28,437 bases of DNA from Chara braunii (GCA_003427395.1 BFEA01000308.1:1279706-1308142); one strand, 5' to 3'. Shown: positions 19,720-27,037, numbered from the stretch's first letter. The notes: a model not told the origin generated them from the letters alone. A program made the numbers and translations.

Positions 19720-20200
19720 GCAAGTGTGCTGTCGCACACTTGCAGCCGGAGGAAAGTGTGAGGCAGCTGGGTGAAAACTGCCTCTTTTGTAGTGGCTGAG
19801 GAGGGCAGCAGCAGCCTCAGCTGCCCCCAGACAAAATTCATCACTTGCCTGGGGCCGTTGATCTGAGCCAGATCAACGGACTGAGGCTGTCTCACCTCAG
19901 CCACACACTTAGGGTGATAGTTGTACTCAACTGCCCCCCTCTTTTCCTCCCTTTTCCCTGCACTCAGCCCCACACTGAGTGCAGGTTCAACAGGAAAATG
20001 GCTGTTTCCAGCCAAGTTCCCCTCATTACCCCTTCATATCCCCAGCCTCTGGCCTGAGTCACATTTAGGCCAGTTTGGCCTGTATCTGATCATAGCCGCG
20101 ACCACATTCGTGGCCGTGACTTTTCCCTTTTCCCTTTTATCTTCTTTTTCTCTTTTCTCCCCTGCCCTCCCCTGAAAACGGGGATGGCAGTTGTGAGATT
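19720..20200. repeat. Chain of consecutive strong hairpins
   Basis: Successive inverted repeats: GCAAGTGTG/CACACTTGC (19720-19743), GAGGCAG/CTGCCTC (19760-19784), GCTGAGG/CCTCAGC (19795-19821), CCGTTGATCTG/CAGATCAACGG (19855-19879), CTGAGG/CCTCAG (19881-19900), CCTGCACTCAG/CTGAGTGCAGG (19957-19985), AGGCC/GGCCT (20067-20081) and CTGCC/GGCAG (20162-20190). Most are perfect, with loops of 3-14 bases. They follow directly after the 54-bp satellite. No protein is supported here. A structured non-coding RNA or recombination-derived foldback DNA is possible. Confidence 0.7.
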
Positions 20201-20456
20201 GGGAGAGGTAGGGAAAAAACTCGTGAAAATTAACGAGTTCAAATCGCGACAGGCTCAGAGCGGGGTGCAAAAAGTACCCGACTTTAAAGAATTTTAGAAA
20301 AATATTCACCGGATAAAAAAATCTAAAACAATTCATGCACATGGCCTAGGTGCCTGGCTACTTACAAAAAAAACATCAAGGTTAACAAAATTGTTTTGCG
20401 CCTTCAAACAAATAGTGGCGCAAACTGAAAAATACAGCTTCTCAAAAAAACTCAGA

Positions 20457-20536
20457 TCCCGTTTTTCTTTTTCTTTTTCTTTTCTTTTTCTTTTCTTTTT
20501 CTTCTTTTCTTTTTTTTTCTTTTTTTTTTCTTCTTA
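20457..20536 (+). repeat. T-rich polypyrimidine tract
   Basis: Eighty bases of TTTTCTTTTT-type text without purines, ending before CCCCCC. It produces Lys/Arg runs on the opposite strand that are not proteins. 20200-20456 shows no recognisable feature. Confidence 0.85.
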
Positions 20537-20709
20537 CCCCCCCTAACAATGGAGAGGCAGCTGGCAGGCCGGGAGGAACAGGTCCTCCTCTCCCCATCCT
20601 CCCATTTCTCTCTCTCTCTCACTCTCCACTCAACTCCAACCCCCTCTTGCTTTCCGTGTGTGAACTGTGGGCCGCGAGATTTCAAAATCTCGCAGCTACA
20701 ATCATCTGT

Positions 20710-20787
20710 CCAAAACGAAGTGGGAGTCTTTGTGTTCCCACACAGTCTCCAAAACGAAGTGGAAGCCTTTGTGCTCCCACACTGTCT
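20710..20787 (+). repeat. Two 39-bp tandem units, each a hairpin
   Basis: CCAAAACGAAGTGGGAGTCT at 20710 and CCAAAACGAAGTGGAAGCCT at 20749 begin two 39-bp units. Within each, GTGGGA or GTGGAA faces a TCCCAC ten or so bases later, giving a potential stem-loop (perfect in the first unit). An immediately preceding partial unit at about 20685-20709 lacks the hairpin. Confidence 0.7.
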
Positions 20788-20829
20788 GCAAAAAGTGTTT
20801 TCCCTTTTTTTTTTTTTATTATTACGTCG

Positions 20830-21190
20830 GCTTTGCCAACGGTCATGTCCCATCGTGGCCTGCTATGGCACATCGAGGTACAGACCCGGGTTCAAATCCC
20901 TACCGGGATTTTGGACCATTTCTCGATTTATGCGTGTCATCCTTGCGCAACGGTCAAGCTGCAGCCAGGCGGCCGTTCCTGTTGGGTGGCTGCAGGCTGG
21001 GTGGCTGGCTGATTGCTGGCCGACTGGCTGCAGGCTGGTTGCTGGCTGGCTGGCTGCACGCTGGGTGGTTGCAGGCTGGGTGGCTGGTTGGCCAGCCCTA
21101 CACTTGCTGCACCCTGCGGCTACCGTGCCATCCATTTCAGCCCTTGGTGCGGACGCCCGTGGTCCTAAAAAAAAAAAAAAAAAAAAAAAA
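20830..21190 (+). mobile_element. SINE candidate (SINE3) with A24 tail
   Basis: TGGCCTGCTATGG (20856-20868) is an imperfect Pol III A box, and GGTTCAAATCC (20889-20899) is a good B box 33 bp away. The segment ends in A24 (21167-21190). Between them lies a CTGG-rich tandem region (20950-21105) with repeated GGTGGCTGGCTG and GGTTGCAGGCTGG texts. A Pol III promoter plus a poly(A) end suggests a SINE, but no second copy is in the window and target duplications are unclear. Confidence 0.4.
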
Positions 21191-21354
21191 CTTCCTACTC
21201 ACCTCTCGTCGCGGCCTCCGGTAAGGTCGCCACTTTGAATGCACTTAGGCCCTGAATCGTGCGGCCTACCGCCATGCGCCACCTTCTTAGGTAGGGTAGG
21301 TATAATCCTAGTAAACCCTTGGCGGAACTATTCCATAGCTCCGTCAGATGCCGT

Positions 21355-21565
21355 GATTAGTGGTCACACCACTGATTACCACTATTTCAGTCGGACGACA
21401 GCAACGTCTAGCTTAAAAAAAAAAGTTTAAGCCTACCGGTCATAGGTCTGTCTAAACAACTTTGGCAACGTCAGTCTCATCAAGTCCTTCAATTCCACGA
21501 AAAAGTCGGACAGTGTCCGACGTTGAAAACCCCGGCAAATACCCTTGTTAGGGTATTTGCCCCGA
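21355..21565. repeat. Cluster of perfect hairpins
   Basis: AGTGGT/ACCACT (21359-21373), GTCGGA/TCCGAC (21505-21521) and GGCAAATACCCT/AGGGTATTTGCC (21534-21561). The last has a 12-bp perfect stem with a TGTT loop. The nearby CTTTGGCAACG and TCTCATCAAGTC (21458-21486) repeat, inverted, a text at 17410-17435. Possibly a terminal or subterminal region of a DNA transposon. No gene was found here or in 21565-21868. Confidence 0.55.
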
Positions 21566-21867
21566 CAACACACAACCTCTAGCTCTCTGTTCAGACGGCT
21601 AGAGTTTGAGTGAGCACCGCACTGTCATCTTCCGGTGAACAGAGCATGCTCCGATTGTGAATAGAACATGCTCAGATTGTGAACGTATATTAGCTACCGT
21701 TCTGCCATGATTAGGGTGCATTGTCTTTGGGGAAAGCAGTAGCCATCATGCTAGCAATATGACTCACTGAGTGGAGTTGTAGAGTCAGTTTATGGCAGGC
21801 CAGTTTCACAGACTAGTTGGCGTTCTTGTCATCAGTTTGGACATCCTTGCAGACTGTCTGTTGATGT

Positions 21868-21936
21868 TCAACCTCCCGATAAGTGGGTGAAAGCCCGGTG
21901 AAACATGGCAAAGTCAATGTCAGTCATGCTTGTTTT
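21868..21936 (+). ncRNA. Hammerhead-ribozyme-like motif, copy A (decayed)
   Basis: In order: CCGATAA (21876-21882; hammerhead core CUGAUGA with two changes); stem-loop II GTGGG-tgaaag-CCCGGT (21883-21899); GAAAC (21900-21904; the intact GAAA half of the core); a region that can form stem III; then AGTC (21922-21925), providing a GUC cleavage triplet. It aligns without gaps with copy B at 25118-25180 (39 of 57 positions identical). A second possible triplet, GTC at 21919-21921, would give a perfect 4-bp stem III (ACAT/ATGT). Stem I is not evident. An (AC)n tract follows. Family knowledge: hammerheads occur in retrozymes and Penelope-like retroelements. Function here is inference. Confidence 0.4.
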
Positions 21937-21949
21937 TGTGGAGTAACAT

Positions 21950-21990
21950 ACACAAACACACACAGTGACACACTGTTGTGGGGAAACTTT

Positions 21991-22027
<37 letters not shown>

Positions 22028-22075
22028 GGTTGTGCGGAAAACTTAAAACAAACACACACACACACACACTGACCA
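21950..22075 (+). repeat. CA-repeat locus with duplicated spacer
   Basis: A perfect (AC)n of about 31 bases (21994-22024) is flanked by two copies of a short text, TGTTGTGGGGAAACTTTAAAA (21974-21994) without its last base and GGTTGTGCGGAAAACTTAAAA (22027-22047) without its last base, each leading into CA repeats. The unit of text plus CA run is thus tandemly duplicated. Confidence 0.8.
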
Positions 22076-22129
22076 TGCGTCCTATTCTTTAGTCCTATCC
22101 TGCGAAGATGACCATAGGTAGCATGTCTA

Positions 22130-22830
22130 GGTTAGCACAGATTCGTGTGACTACGCCCTCAGCTTCAACAGAGTGAAGCAAAATCCTAGTATGATTATGT
22201 CATGACATTCAGCACAGCATAGCTGACATTGGGGTTGGAGGGGTGACTGCAACCACCTGCAGAAATTGACAGGAAATGCGTTTGAGCTTCAACAAAGCAA
22301 TATAGCCCCATTTCCCCACAACTGAACATAGCTGACGCATTCGAACTCGCGTCTGAATTCAACAGCAGACTTGAACTCAGGTCTCTATTTCAACAATTCA
22401 TTTGCCCGTAGTTATGGCCAGACTCCATGAATCTGACTGCATGTGCTTGAGCTTTAGCAAAGTAGAATCATGGTGTGAGCGTGGCTGGAGATTCAGCATA
22501 GAGAAGCTCACTTTGGGGGGACAACGAAACACATTCGGCGCATTCAAACTCCGGACTGTATTTGTCCGAGGAAGTGTATTCAACAATAGGCTCAAACTCA
22601 AGTCTGCATTTTAACAATTCGTGTATGCACTCTTCTAAATGTATGTGACTATGGTTATGGTCGGACTCCACAGATCCGGATGCAATGGCCTATGAAAATT
22701 TGGAGGAAAGGTCCATTATAGTAGTATTTGACGACATAAAACAAATGACTGCAAAACAGAAATACATCCACAATCAGGCTGGTTTCTCATACTTGCTATG
22801 TCTCACGGACTCCTAGCTGCAGCAAAGCAA
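22130..22830 (+). repeat. Old degenerate ~200-bp repeat, block 4
   Basis: Anchors shared with 2240-4440 and 8120-8480: CACAACTGAACATAGCTGAC near 22316, GAACTCGCGTCTGAATTC near 22344, AACTCAGGTCTCTATTTC with AACAATTCATTTGC near 22375-22405, and CAAACTCAAGTCTGCATTTT near 22594. This is the best-preserved block. Antisense frames of about 67-82 codons occur but are not shared between blocks. Confidence 0.55.
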
Positions 22831-22847
22831 ATCCAAAGTGGGATTTG

Positions 22848-22978
22848 CGATGGGACGCTGGACCCGGTTTTTAGCAAAAGCCGCAATTGGGTAATGGCCT
22901 CGGTGCTTACCGGGTAGAATTGTCAGGCCCTTGGCCTCGAGTGAAATTTCATTGCATAAAAAAAAAAAGGAAAAAAAA
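22848..22978 (+). mobile_element. SINE2 family copy 3
   Basis: GGGACGCTGGACCCGGTTTT (22855-22874) matches 79-98. CCGGGTAGAATTG followed by CAGGCCCTTGGCCTC (22910-22938) matches the 3' domain at 137-166. The element ends in an A-rich tail (22957-22978). Same order and strand as copy 1, supporting a retroposed family. Confidence 0.55.
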
Positions 22979-23484
22979 CAGCGGTGGAGCATGAAATTTT
23001 GGCGGATCGACAACAAAAGTACACGGAGGCTGTCGAAACCCCATCTAGATACATGTACTGTATTGTGTAGTGGAACAAGCCACCTCGCATAGCCTTTTTC
23101 CCGGTTCAGAAAAATGGCATGTCTGTAGGCTTCTACAATAAGACTCGTGCAAAACACGAACACTCTAAACTGCAGTTTCATATGCTCTGGCTGCGCCCCC
23201 GCCCCCCTCGCGGTTCAGTTCGTAAGGGGGGGGGGGACCTGAGGGGAGGCACAGGGATGGGTCCTGCGGTATGGTCCCTGATGCTACCGGTTGTCCCCTA
23301 CCTAGCTGGTATCGCCCACCTGCAGGTTGGGAGCAGTCTCTCGTGAACACGGTTCTGGCTCTTACGGGGTTCCCCGTATGCCTACAATTAGTAGTAGTGG
23401 TACAATTAGGAGTATAGGAGTAGGTAGTGTGAGGTGAAATTGAGAGAAGAAAAAAAAAAAAAAAAACATACAGCGAATCAGCGA

Positions 23485-23625
23485 CCTATTTTTTGTCTTT
23501 TCTCGTGGAGCGAGACCCTCTGTAGTTACACGCACCACGCTCGGCTAGGGTGTTGGAGCGAGACCCTCTGTAGTTACCCGCCGTCCTGGCTGCGCCCCCA
23601 CGCCCAGTGGTGGTATCAGTTCGCA
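23485..23625. repeat. Inverted partner of the 1108-1293 repeat
   Basis: GTGGAGCGAGACCCTCTG with TAGTTAC occurs at 23505 and 23553, a 48-bp tandem as in the first locus. CCACGCTCGGCTAGGG and GGCTGCGCCCCCACGCCC complete the match in reverse orientation. About 20 bp present at 1152-1173 and about 25 bp at 1253-1277 are absent here. 23000-23480 shows no gene. It has a G-run at 23226-23237 and an A-tract at 23450-23466. Confidence 0.7.
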
Positions 23626-23925
23626 GCCAGGAATGACTGCGTATAGGGGGTTGCGACTTTCTGCACATTTCCGCAAAAAAACGTCCAGATTCGGGCGCCG
23701 AGGAAACTTCCATTTTTGAGACATGTTTATAGATGGGAAAAGCGGTTGGGTGGGGACGAGTGCACCGGGGCAGCCAACATTGTCCAGCTGCATTCATAAT
23801 ATGGGTCGTCGAAGACTGTTGTGGGATGTGTTGTTGTGCACCTAGGCCTAAACAATTGGTATAAGCAGGTGTAAGTGGGTATAGGTCTTTGCGGTAGACC
23901 GGTCGTTCCATTGGGAGATCGACAG

Positions 23926-24006
23926 AGGCGTTGCTACTCTCCCACCGCGCAAACAAAATGAGAATGAGACTGGTTGAATCTTTCTGTAGAACATGGGAAG
24001 ATTGTG
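23926..24006 (+). mobile_element. MITE-like element B, left half
   Basis: AGGCGTTGCTACTCTCCCAC, then AAACAAAATGAGAATGAGA, then GTAGAACATGGGAAGATT follow the family order. After 24006 the match ends and T/G-rich sequence begins. 24010-24390 contains T-runs but nothing identified. Confidence 0.5.
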
Positions 24007-24552
24007 TGTTCAGTCCAATTTGTTTTTGTTTTTTTACTTTTTTTGTTTTGTATGTCTGGGAGTGGACAAAGTTTTTTTTTTTTTTTTGGGAAAGTGGACA
24101 GAGTTGCGGTTACATGCATGTAGGTTTCGTTTCTGTTTCAGCGTGTTGGTAGTGGGGGGAACCGAGTTGCAGCAGCTTGGTCTGCGGGTGGATTGAGTTG
24201 CAGTCAGATGCATGCGAACTATTTATATTTATCAAATGCGTAGGGGCCATGTAGTATGACTTTAAATACAGTTAGATTCATCAGTCCATTTCTTTGGGGA
24301 AATAAGTAGAGGCCCGGGGCCCGTGACCCACTAGCGGGGTTTTAGTTTATGTTTCATGTATTTTCCAACGTGGTCATACTAGGGCCCTGAGATGTTCAGA
24401 TCGGATGGCGAGGAGCTATGCACACTCGAAACCAGAACAAAACCTCAAGAAGTGGGACATGGCCCAGGGGCGCGTCAGTTCCCGTGTTTGCGACAACGCG
24501 GGAAGCGTCTTTGCGACGAGGCGAGCAGTAGGGCAGCGTCGTTTCCCGCAGG

Positions 24553-24554
<2 letters not shown>

Positions 24555-24640
<86 letters not shown>
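24555..24640 (+). repeat. (GA)38 microsatellite followed by G10
   Basis: Seventy-six bases of perfect GA (24555-24630), then a run of ten G. A homopurine strand of this length is a classic candidate for triplex (H-DNA) formation. Confidence 0.95.
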
Positions 24641-24689
24641 ACAAGGGGAATGCCGAGCGAGGGCAAAGGGAAGAGGGGGCCGTAGAGAA

Positions 24690-24935
24690 AGCGCCGCCAA
24701 GGGACGGGAGAAGGAGCAGGAGCGGGGAGGAGGAACGGGAAGGAGCGGGAGCGGGAGGAGGAGCGGGAGAAGGAGCCGGAGGAGGAACGAGAGAAGGAGC
24801 AGGAGCGGGAGGAGCGGGGGAAGGAGCGGGAGGAGGGACGGGAGAAGGAGCGGGAGTGGGAGGGGGAGCGGGAGGAGCGGGAAGAGGAGGAGCGGGAGCG
24901 GGAGGAGAAGCGGGAAAAGGAGCGGGAGAGAAAAG
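24690..24935 (+). repeat. Purine minisatellite, GAGCGGGAGGAG type
   Basis: Irregular tandem array of GGAGCGGGAG and GGAGAAGGAGC blocks (roughly 6- to 12-bp variants) covering about 245 bp, with almost no pyrimidine except the C of GCGGG. A plus-strand frame of 239 codons passes through (24405-25124), giving Arg/Ser/Gly runs that are not a credible protein. Confidence 0.8.
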
Positions 24936-25073
24936 AAGAAAAAAAGTGCTCTAAACAAACAAGCGTGGTCGACCTTGCATTTTCTATTATACTTTCTGTC
25001 TGTATTTTTTCGTTATGGATGGTTTGTTATGATTTGTAGAGGAAATGAGAGAGGGAAATTGCAGTGCTTTAAC

Positions 25074-25074
<1 letters not shown>

Positions 25075-25115
<41 letters not shown>
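25075..25115 (+). repeat. (AC)20 microsatellite
   Basis: Perfect AC repeat directly upstream (2-5 bp) of the hammerhead-like motif copy B. A further short CA run lies downstream at 25203-25215. Confidence 0.95.
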
Positions 25116-25117
<2 letters not shown>

Positions 25118-25118
<1 letters not shown>

Positions 25119-25180
25119 TCCTGATGAGTCGGTGAAAGTTCTACGGAACACTGTGAATGCACGGACAGTCATGCTTGTTT
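25118..25180 (+). ncRNA. Hammerhead-ribozyme-like motif, copy B (decayed)
   Basis: CTGATGA (25121-25127) is a perfect match to the hammerhead CUGAUGA core. Stem II can form between GTCGG (25128-25132) and TTCTAC (25139-25144; four of five pairs) around a TGAAAG loop. GGAAC (25145-25149) is one base away from the required GAAAC. Stem III can form from AC...CTGTG and CACGG...GT, and the motif ends in GTC (25168-25170), the commonest hammerhead cleavage triplet, then ATGCTTGTTTT shared with copy A. The G-for-A change in the second core half and the lack of an obvious stem I make present-day cleavage doubtful. Confidence 0.45.
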
Positions 25181-25371
25181 TGAGTGGTTGGCGAGTATGA
25201 CAACAACACACACATATGTGACTGTGTGATAGAGTAGTTTCTCAGACTTGCTGCGATTCTTGTCAGGGGTTTCGACCGACAGTCTACAATTGAAAATTTT
25301 ACATAATTGTATAATTCAACATTCATTTGGTTATGAAGACAGCTGCAACGGAATTCACTTCATACATTTCG

Positions 25372-25441
25372 CGGCGGGGGCGGGGGGGGCGGGCAGGTTT
25401 CGTTGGGGGGGGTTCGATTCCCCCGTGACTGAGGGGGGGGG
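25372..25441 (+). repeat. G-rich tract with tRNA T-arm-like hairpin
   Basis: Several G runs (GGGGG, G8, G8, G10) could form G-quadruplexes. Within it, GGGGG-TTCGATT-CCCCC (about 25408-25424) is a perfect T-arm with a B-box core, but no D arm or A box is found upstream. Either a 5'-truncated SINE relic or chance in G-rich DNA. 25216-25370 shows nothing recognised. Confidence 0.4.
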
Positions 25442-25669
25442 GAACAAATTGACGAAAGAAAGATCACGCCCTGACTGTTTTGTACGGCTCCCTCCTTCCT
25501 CCCACCGACGCCACCAAGGTGCCACTGTAAATGCGACTCTGTGTTTTGGACCGTAGATTACAAAGATCAACGACCAGATACGAGGAATCGGGACGATTAG
25601 AACCTCGTCCTTCTATAGCTTTTGTTGACCTGTCACCCACCGCTACTGGCTGGTCCTTTCCACTCAAGT

Positions 25670-26110
25670 CCCCTCCGTTTTTTCTTTTTTTTCCCGCCTT
25701 TTTTTTTCGCTTTTTCCGTTTTGTCCCCTCCCCTGTTTCCCGCCTCACTCTCGTCTTTACTCTTGCTGCAATCGTTCCCTTATCACTCACTCATTCTCCT
25801 CTTCTTCCCCCTCCCTCTTTTTCCCCCACCTCCCTCTCCTACTCCCCCACCTGTTCCATCCCCCCCTTCCGAGTCTTTTGCTCTTAAGCTCCTGACCTCC
25901 CTCTCCTACTCCCCCACCTGTTCCATCCCCTCCTTCCGAGTCCTTTTGCTCTCAAGCTCCACCCTCTCAACAGCCCCCCTCCTCCTCAGCCTTTTCCCCT
26001 CTCATTCTCTCGTCTTTACCCTCGTCGCCCTCCTTCCCTTATCACTCACTCATTCTCCTTTTCCTCCCCCTCCCCCTCCTCCTCCTCCCCCCGCCTCCTC
26101 CTCCTATCCT
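25670..26110 (+). repeat. Pyrimidine tract with ~66-bp and longer duplications
   Basis: CTCCCTCTCCTACTCCCCCA with CCTGTTCCATCCC occurs near 25830 and again near 25898, leading in both cases to TTCCGAGTC. CGTCTTTACTC at about 25751 and CGTCTTTACCC at about 26010 each lead to CCCTTATCACTCACTCATTC, suggesting an older, longer duplication of about 260 bp. Open frames here (up to 178 codons) are composition artefacts. Confidence 0.65.
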
Positions 26111-26184
26111 TTTGCTGTTATGAGACTCATTAGTACAATTGGTAGGCAATGGTATTAGTTTGGTGGGGTCTCACCCTCGACTTT

Positions 26185-26405
26185 TTTTTTGTTTGTTTGT
26201 TTTTTTCAATGTAAAGGGGCCCTCGACGCATTGAGGGACTCATTATAAAATAAAATTGTGAACAGAGGCCGGGGAATCCCTCATACAAATCAACCCGGAA
26301 AAGTAGCTGAGTGTAGGCACCATTAAACACCACTAGACGCAGGCATTGGGACTAGAATCCAGGGAGTGTTATACCACACACTAAGCTTGGCAAAGGTCTT
26401 ATAAA
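26185..26405 (-). mobile_element. SINE2 family copy 4, most complete (minus)
   Basis: On the minus strand: a possible A box GCTTAGTGTGTGGTAT (26386-26371), a possible B box GGATTCTAGTCCC (26360-26348), then the family 3' domain CCGGGTTGATTTGTATGAGG (26298-26279) and CCCCGGCCTC (26274-26265). It ends in an A-rich tail of AAAC and AAAAAA blocks (about 26207-26185). This order is that of a SINE about 220 bp long. Its 5' end abuts SINE1 copy B. Confidence 0.5.
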
Positions 26406-26727
26406 GTGGGGGATGGGCAAGGTTCTCTAGTGGTACTGTCCAAAGCCGACACTCTCCCTCACACCACAAGCAACCCACTCACACGCGCACTCAGACCTGT
26501 GTTGGCTGAAGACCTTACTGATACCGACCGCACACCACATGCAACCCACTCACACGCGCACTCAGACCCGTGTTGGCTCAAGACCTTACTGATACCGACC
26601 GGGAGGATCCAGCTCACTGTCTCAGCTGGTTGGCACCAAAAGTGCCAAAGGCAGACGTGGGGATTGAACCCACAACCTCCTGAATGCCACTTGCGTGCCT
26701 AATCAAATGAGCTAGGACACTGGATGG
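26406..26727 (-). mobile_element. tRNA-derived SINE (SINE1), copy B, with 71-bp tandem tail
   Basis: On the minus strand, ATCCAGTGTCCTAGCTCATT starts the element. The A box is degraded. The T arm GTGGG-TTCAATC-CCCAC (26673-26657) is perfect, and GCAAGTGGCATTCAGGAGGT is identical to copy A. The 3' portion contains CTGGATCC, then two 71-bp units (plus-strand 26461-26531 and 26532-26602) differing at about three positions. Copy A has 41-bp units at the same relative place, so the tails are tandemly amplified independently. Confidence 0.75.
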
Positions 26728-26748
26728 GGCCAGATTCTTCTATGCAGG

Positions 26749-26751
<3 letters not shown>

Positions 26752-26780
<29 letters not shown>
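26752..26780 (+). repeat. A29 homopolymer
   Basis: A run of 29 A. It lies 5' of SINE1 copy B in that element's orientation, so it is not its tail. It could be the 3' end of an unrecognised plus-strand retroposon or a target site. Length is unreliable. Confidence 0.9.
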
Positions 26781-26782
<2 letters not shown>

Positions 26783-26861
26783 GAAAAACGAATACCAAGC
26801 TACTGAGGGCTGTACCACCACACACGCGGCCAGGAAAAAGGACATTTCAAGCTCTAAACTA

Positions 26862-26937
26862 CTAACAGTGTATCTACTGTGTTCTACCAAAAGATTCATC
26901 CCCATGTTGCACATTTGGTCAGTAGTGGAGCAAGGCC
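26862..26937 (-). mobile_element. MITE-like element B, left half (minus)
   Basis: Minus strand: GGCCTTGCTCCACTACTGAC, then AAATGTGCAACATGGGGATG, AATCTTTTGGTAGAACAC and AGATACACTG. This matches the complete copy at 15030-15152 through its centre, then is lost. Confidence 0.6.
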
Positions 26938-27037
26938 CTCCATCTCCACATCTTCTGGGCCAAAGGTAAGTGCGTTTTTCTTCTTCTTTTTTCGGAAAGT
27001 GGATATGTTTTTGGGCCTCGCCACACCTATCCCGAAA

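Noticed and set aside
20549-21238. Open frame of 229 codons on the plus strand
   Set aside because: It runs through the 39-bp repeat, the CTGG tandem region and the A24 tract. The translation changes character at each repeat boundary, shows no domain, and has competing open frames of similar length.
24405-25124. Arg/Glu and Arg/Ser/Gly-rich frame of 239 codons, resembling an RS-type protein
   Set aside because: It is fully explained by (GA)38, the purine minisatellite and (AC)20. No flanking coding sequence is recognisable.
25622-26158. Proline/serine/leucine-rich frame of 178 codons, extensin-like by composition
   Set aside because: It is a homopyrimidine tract with tandem duplications. 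No Ser-Pro4 periodicity or signal peptide, and neighbouring frames are equally open.
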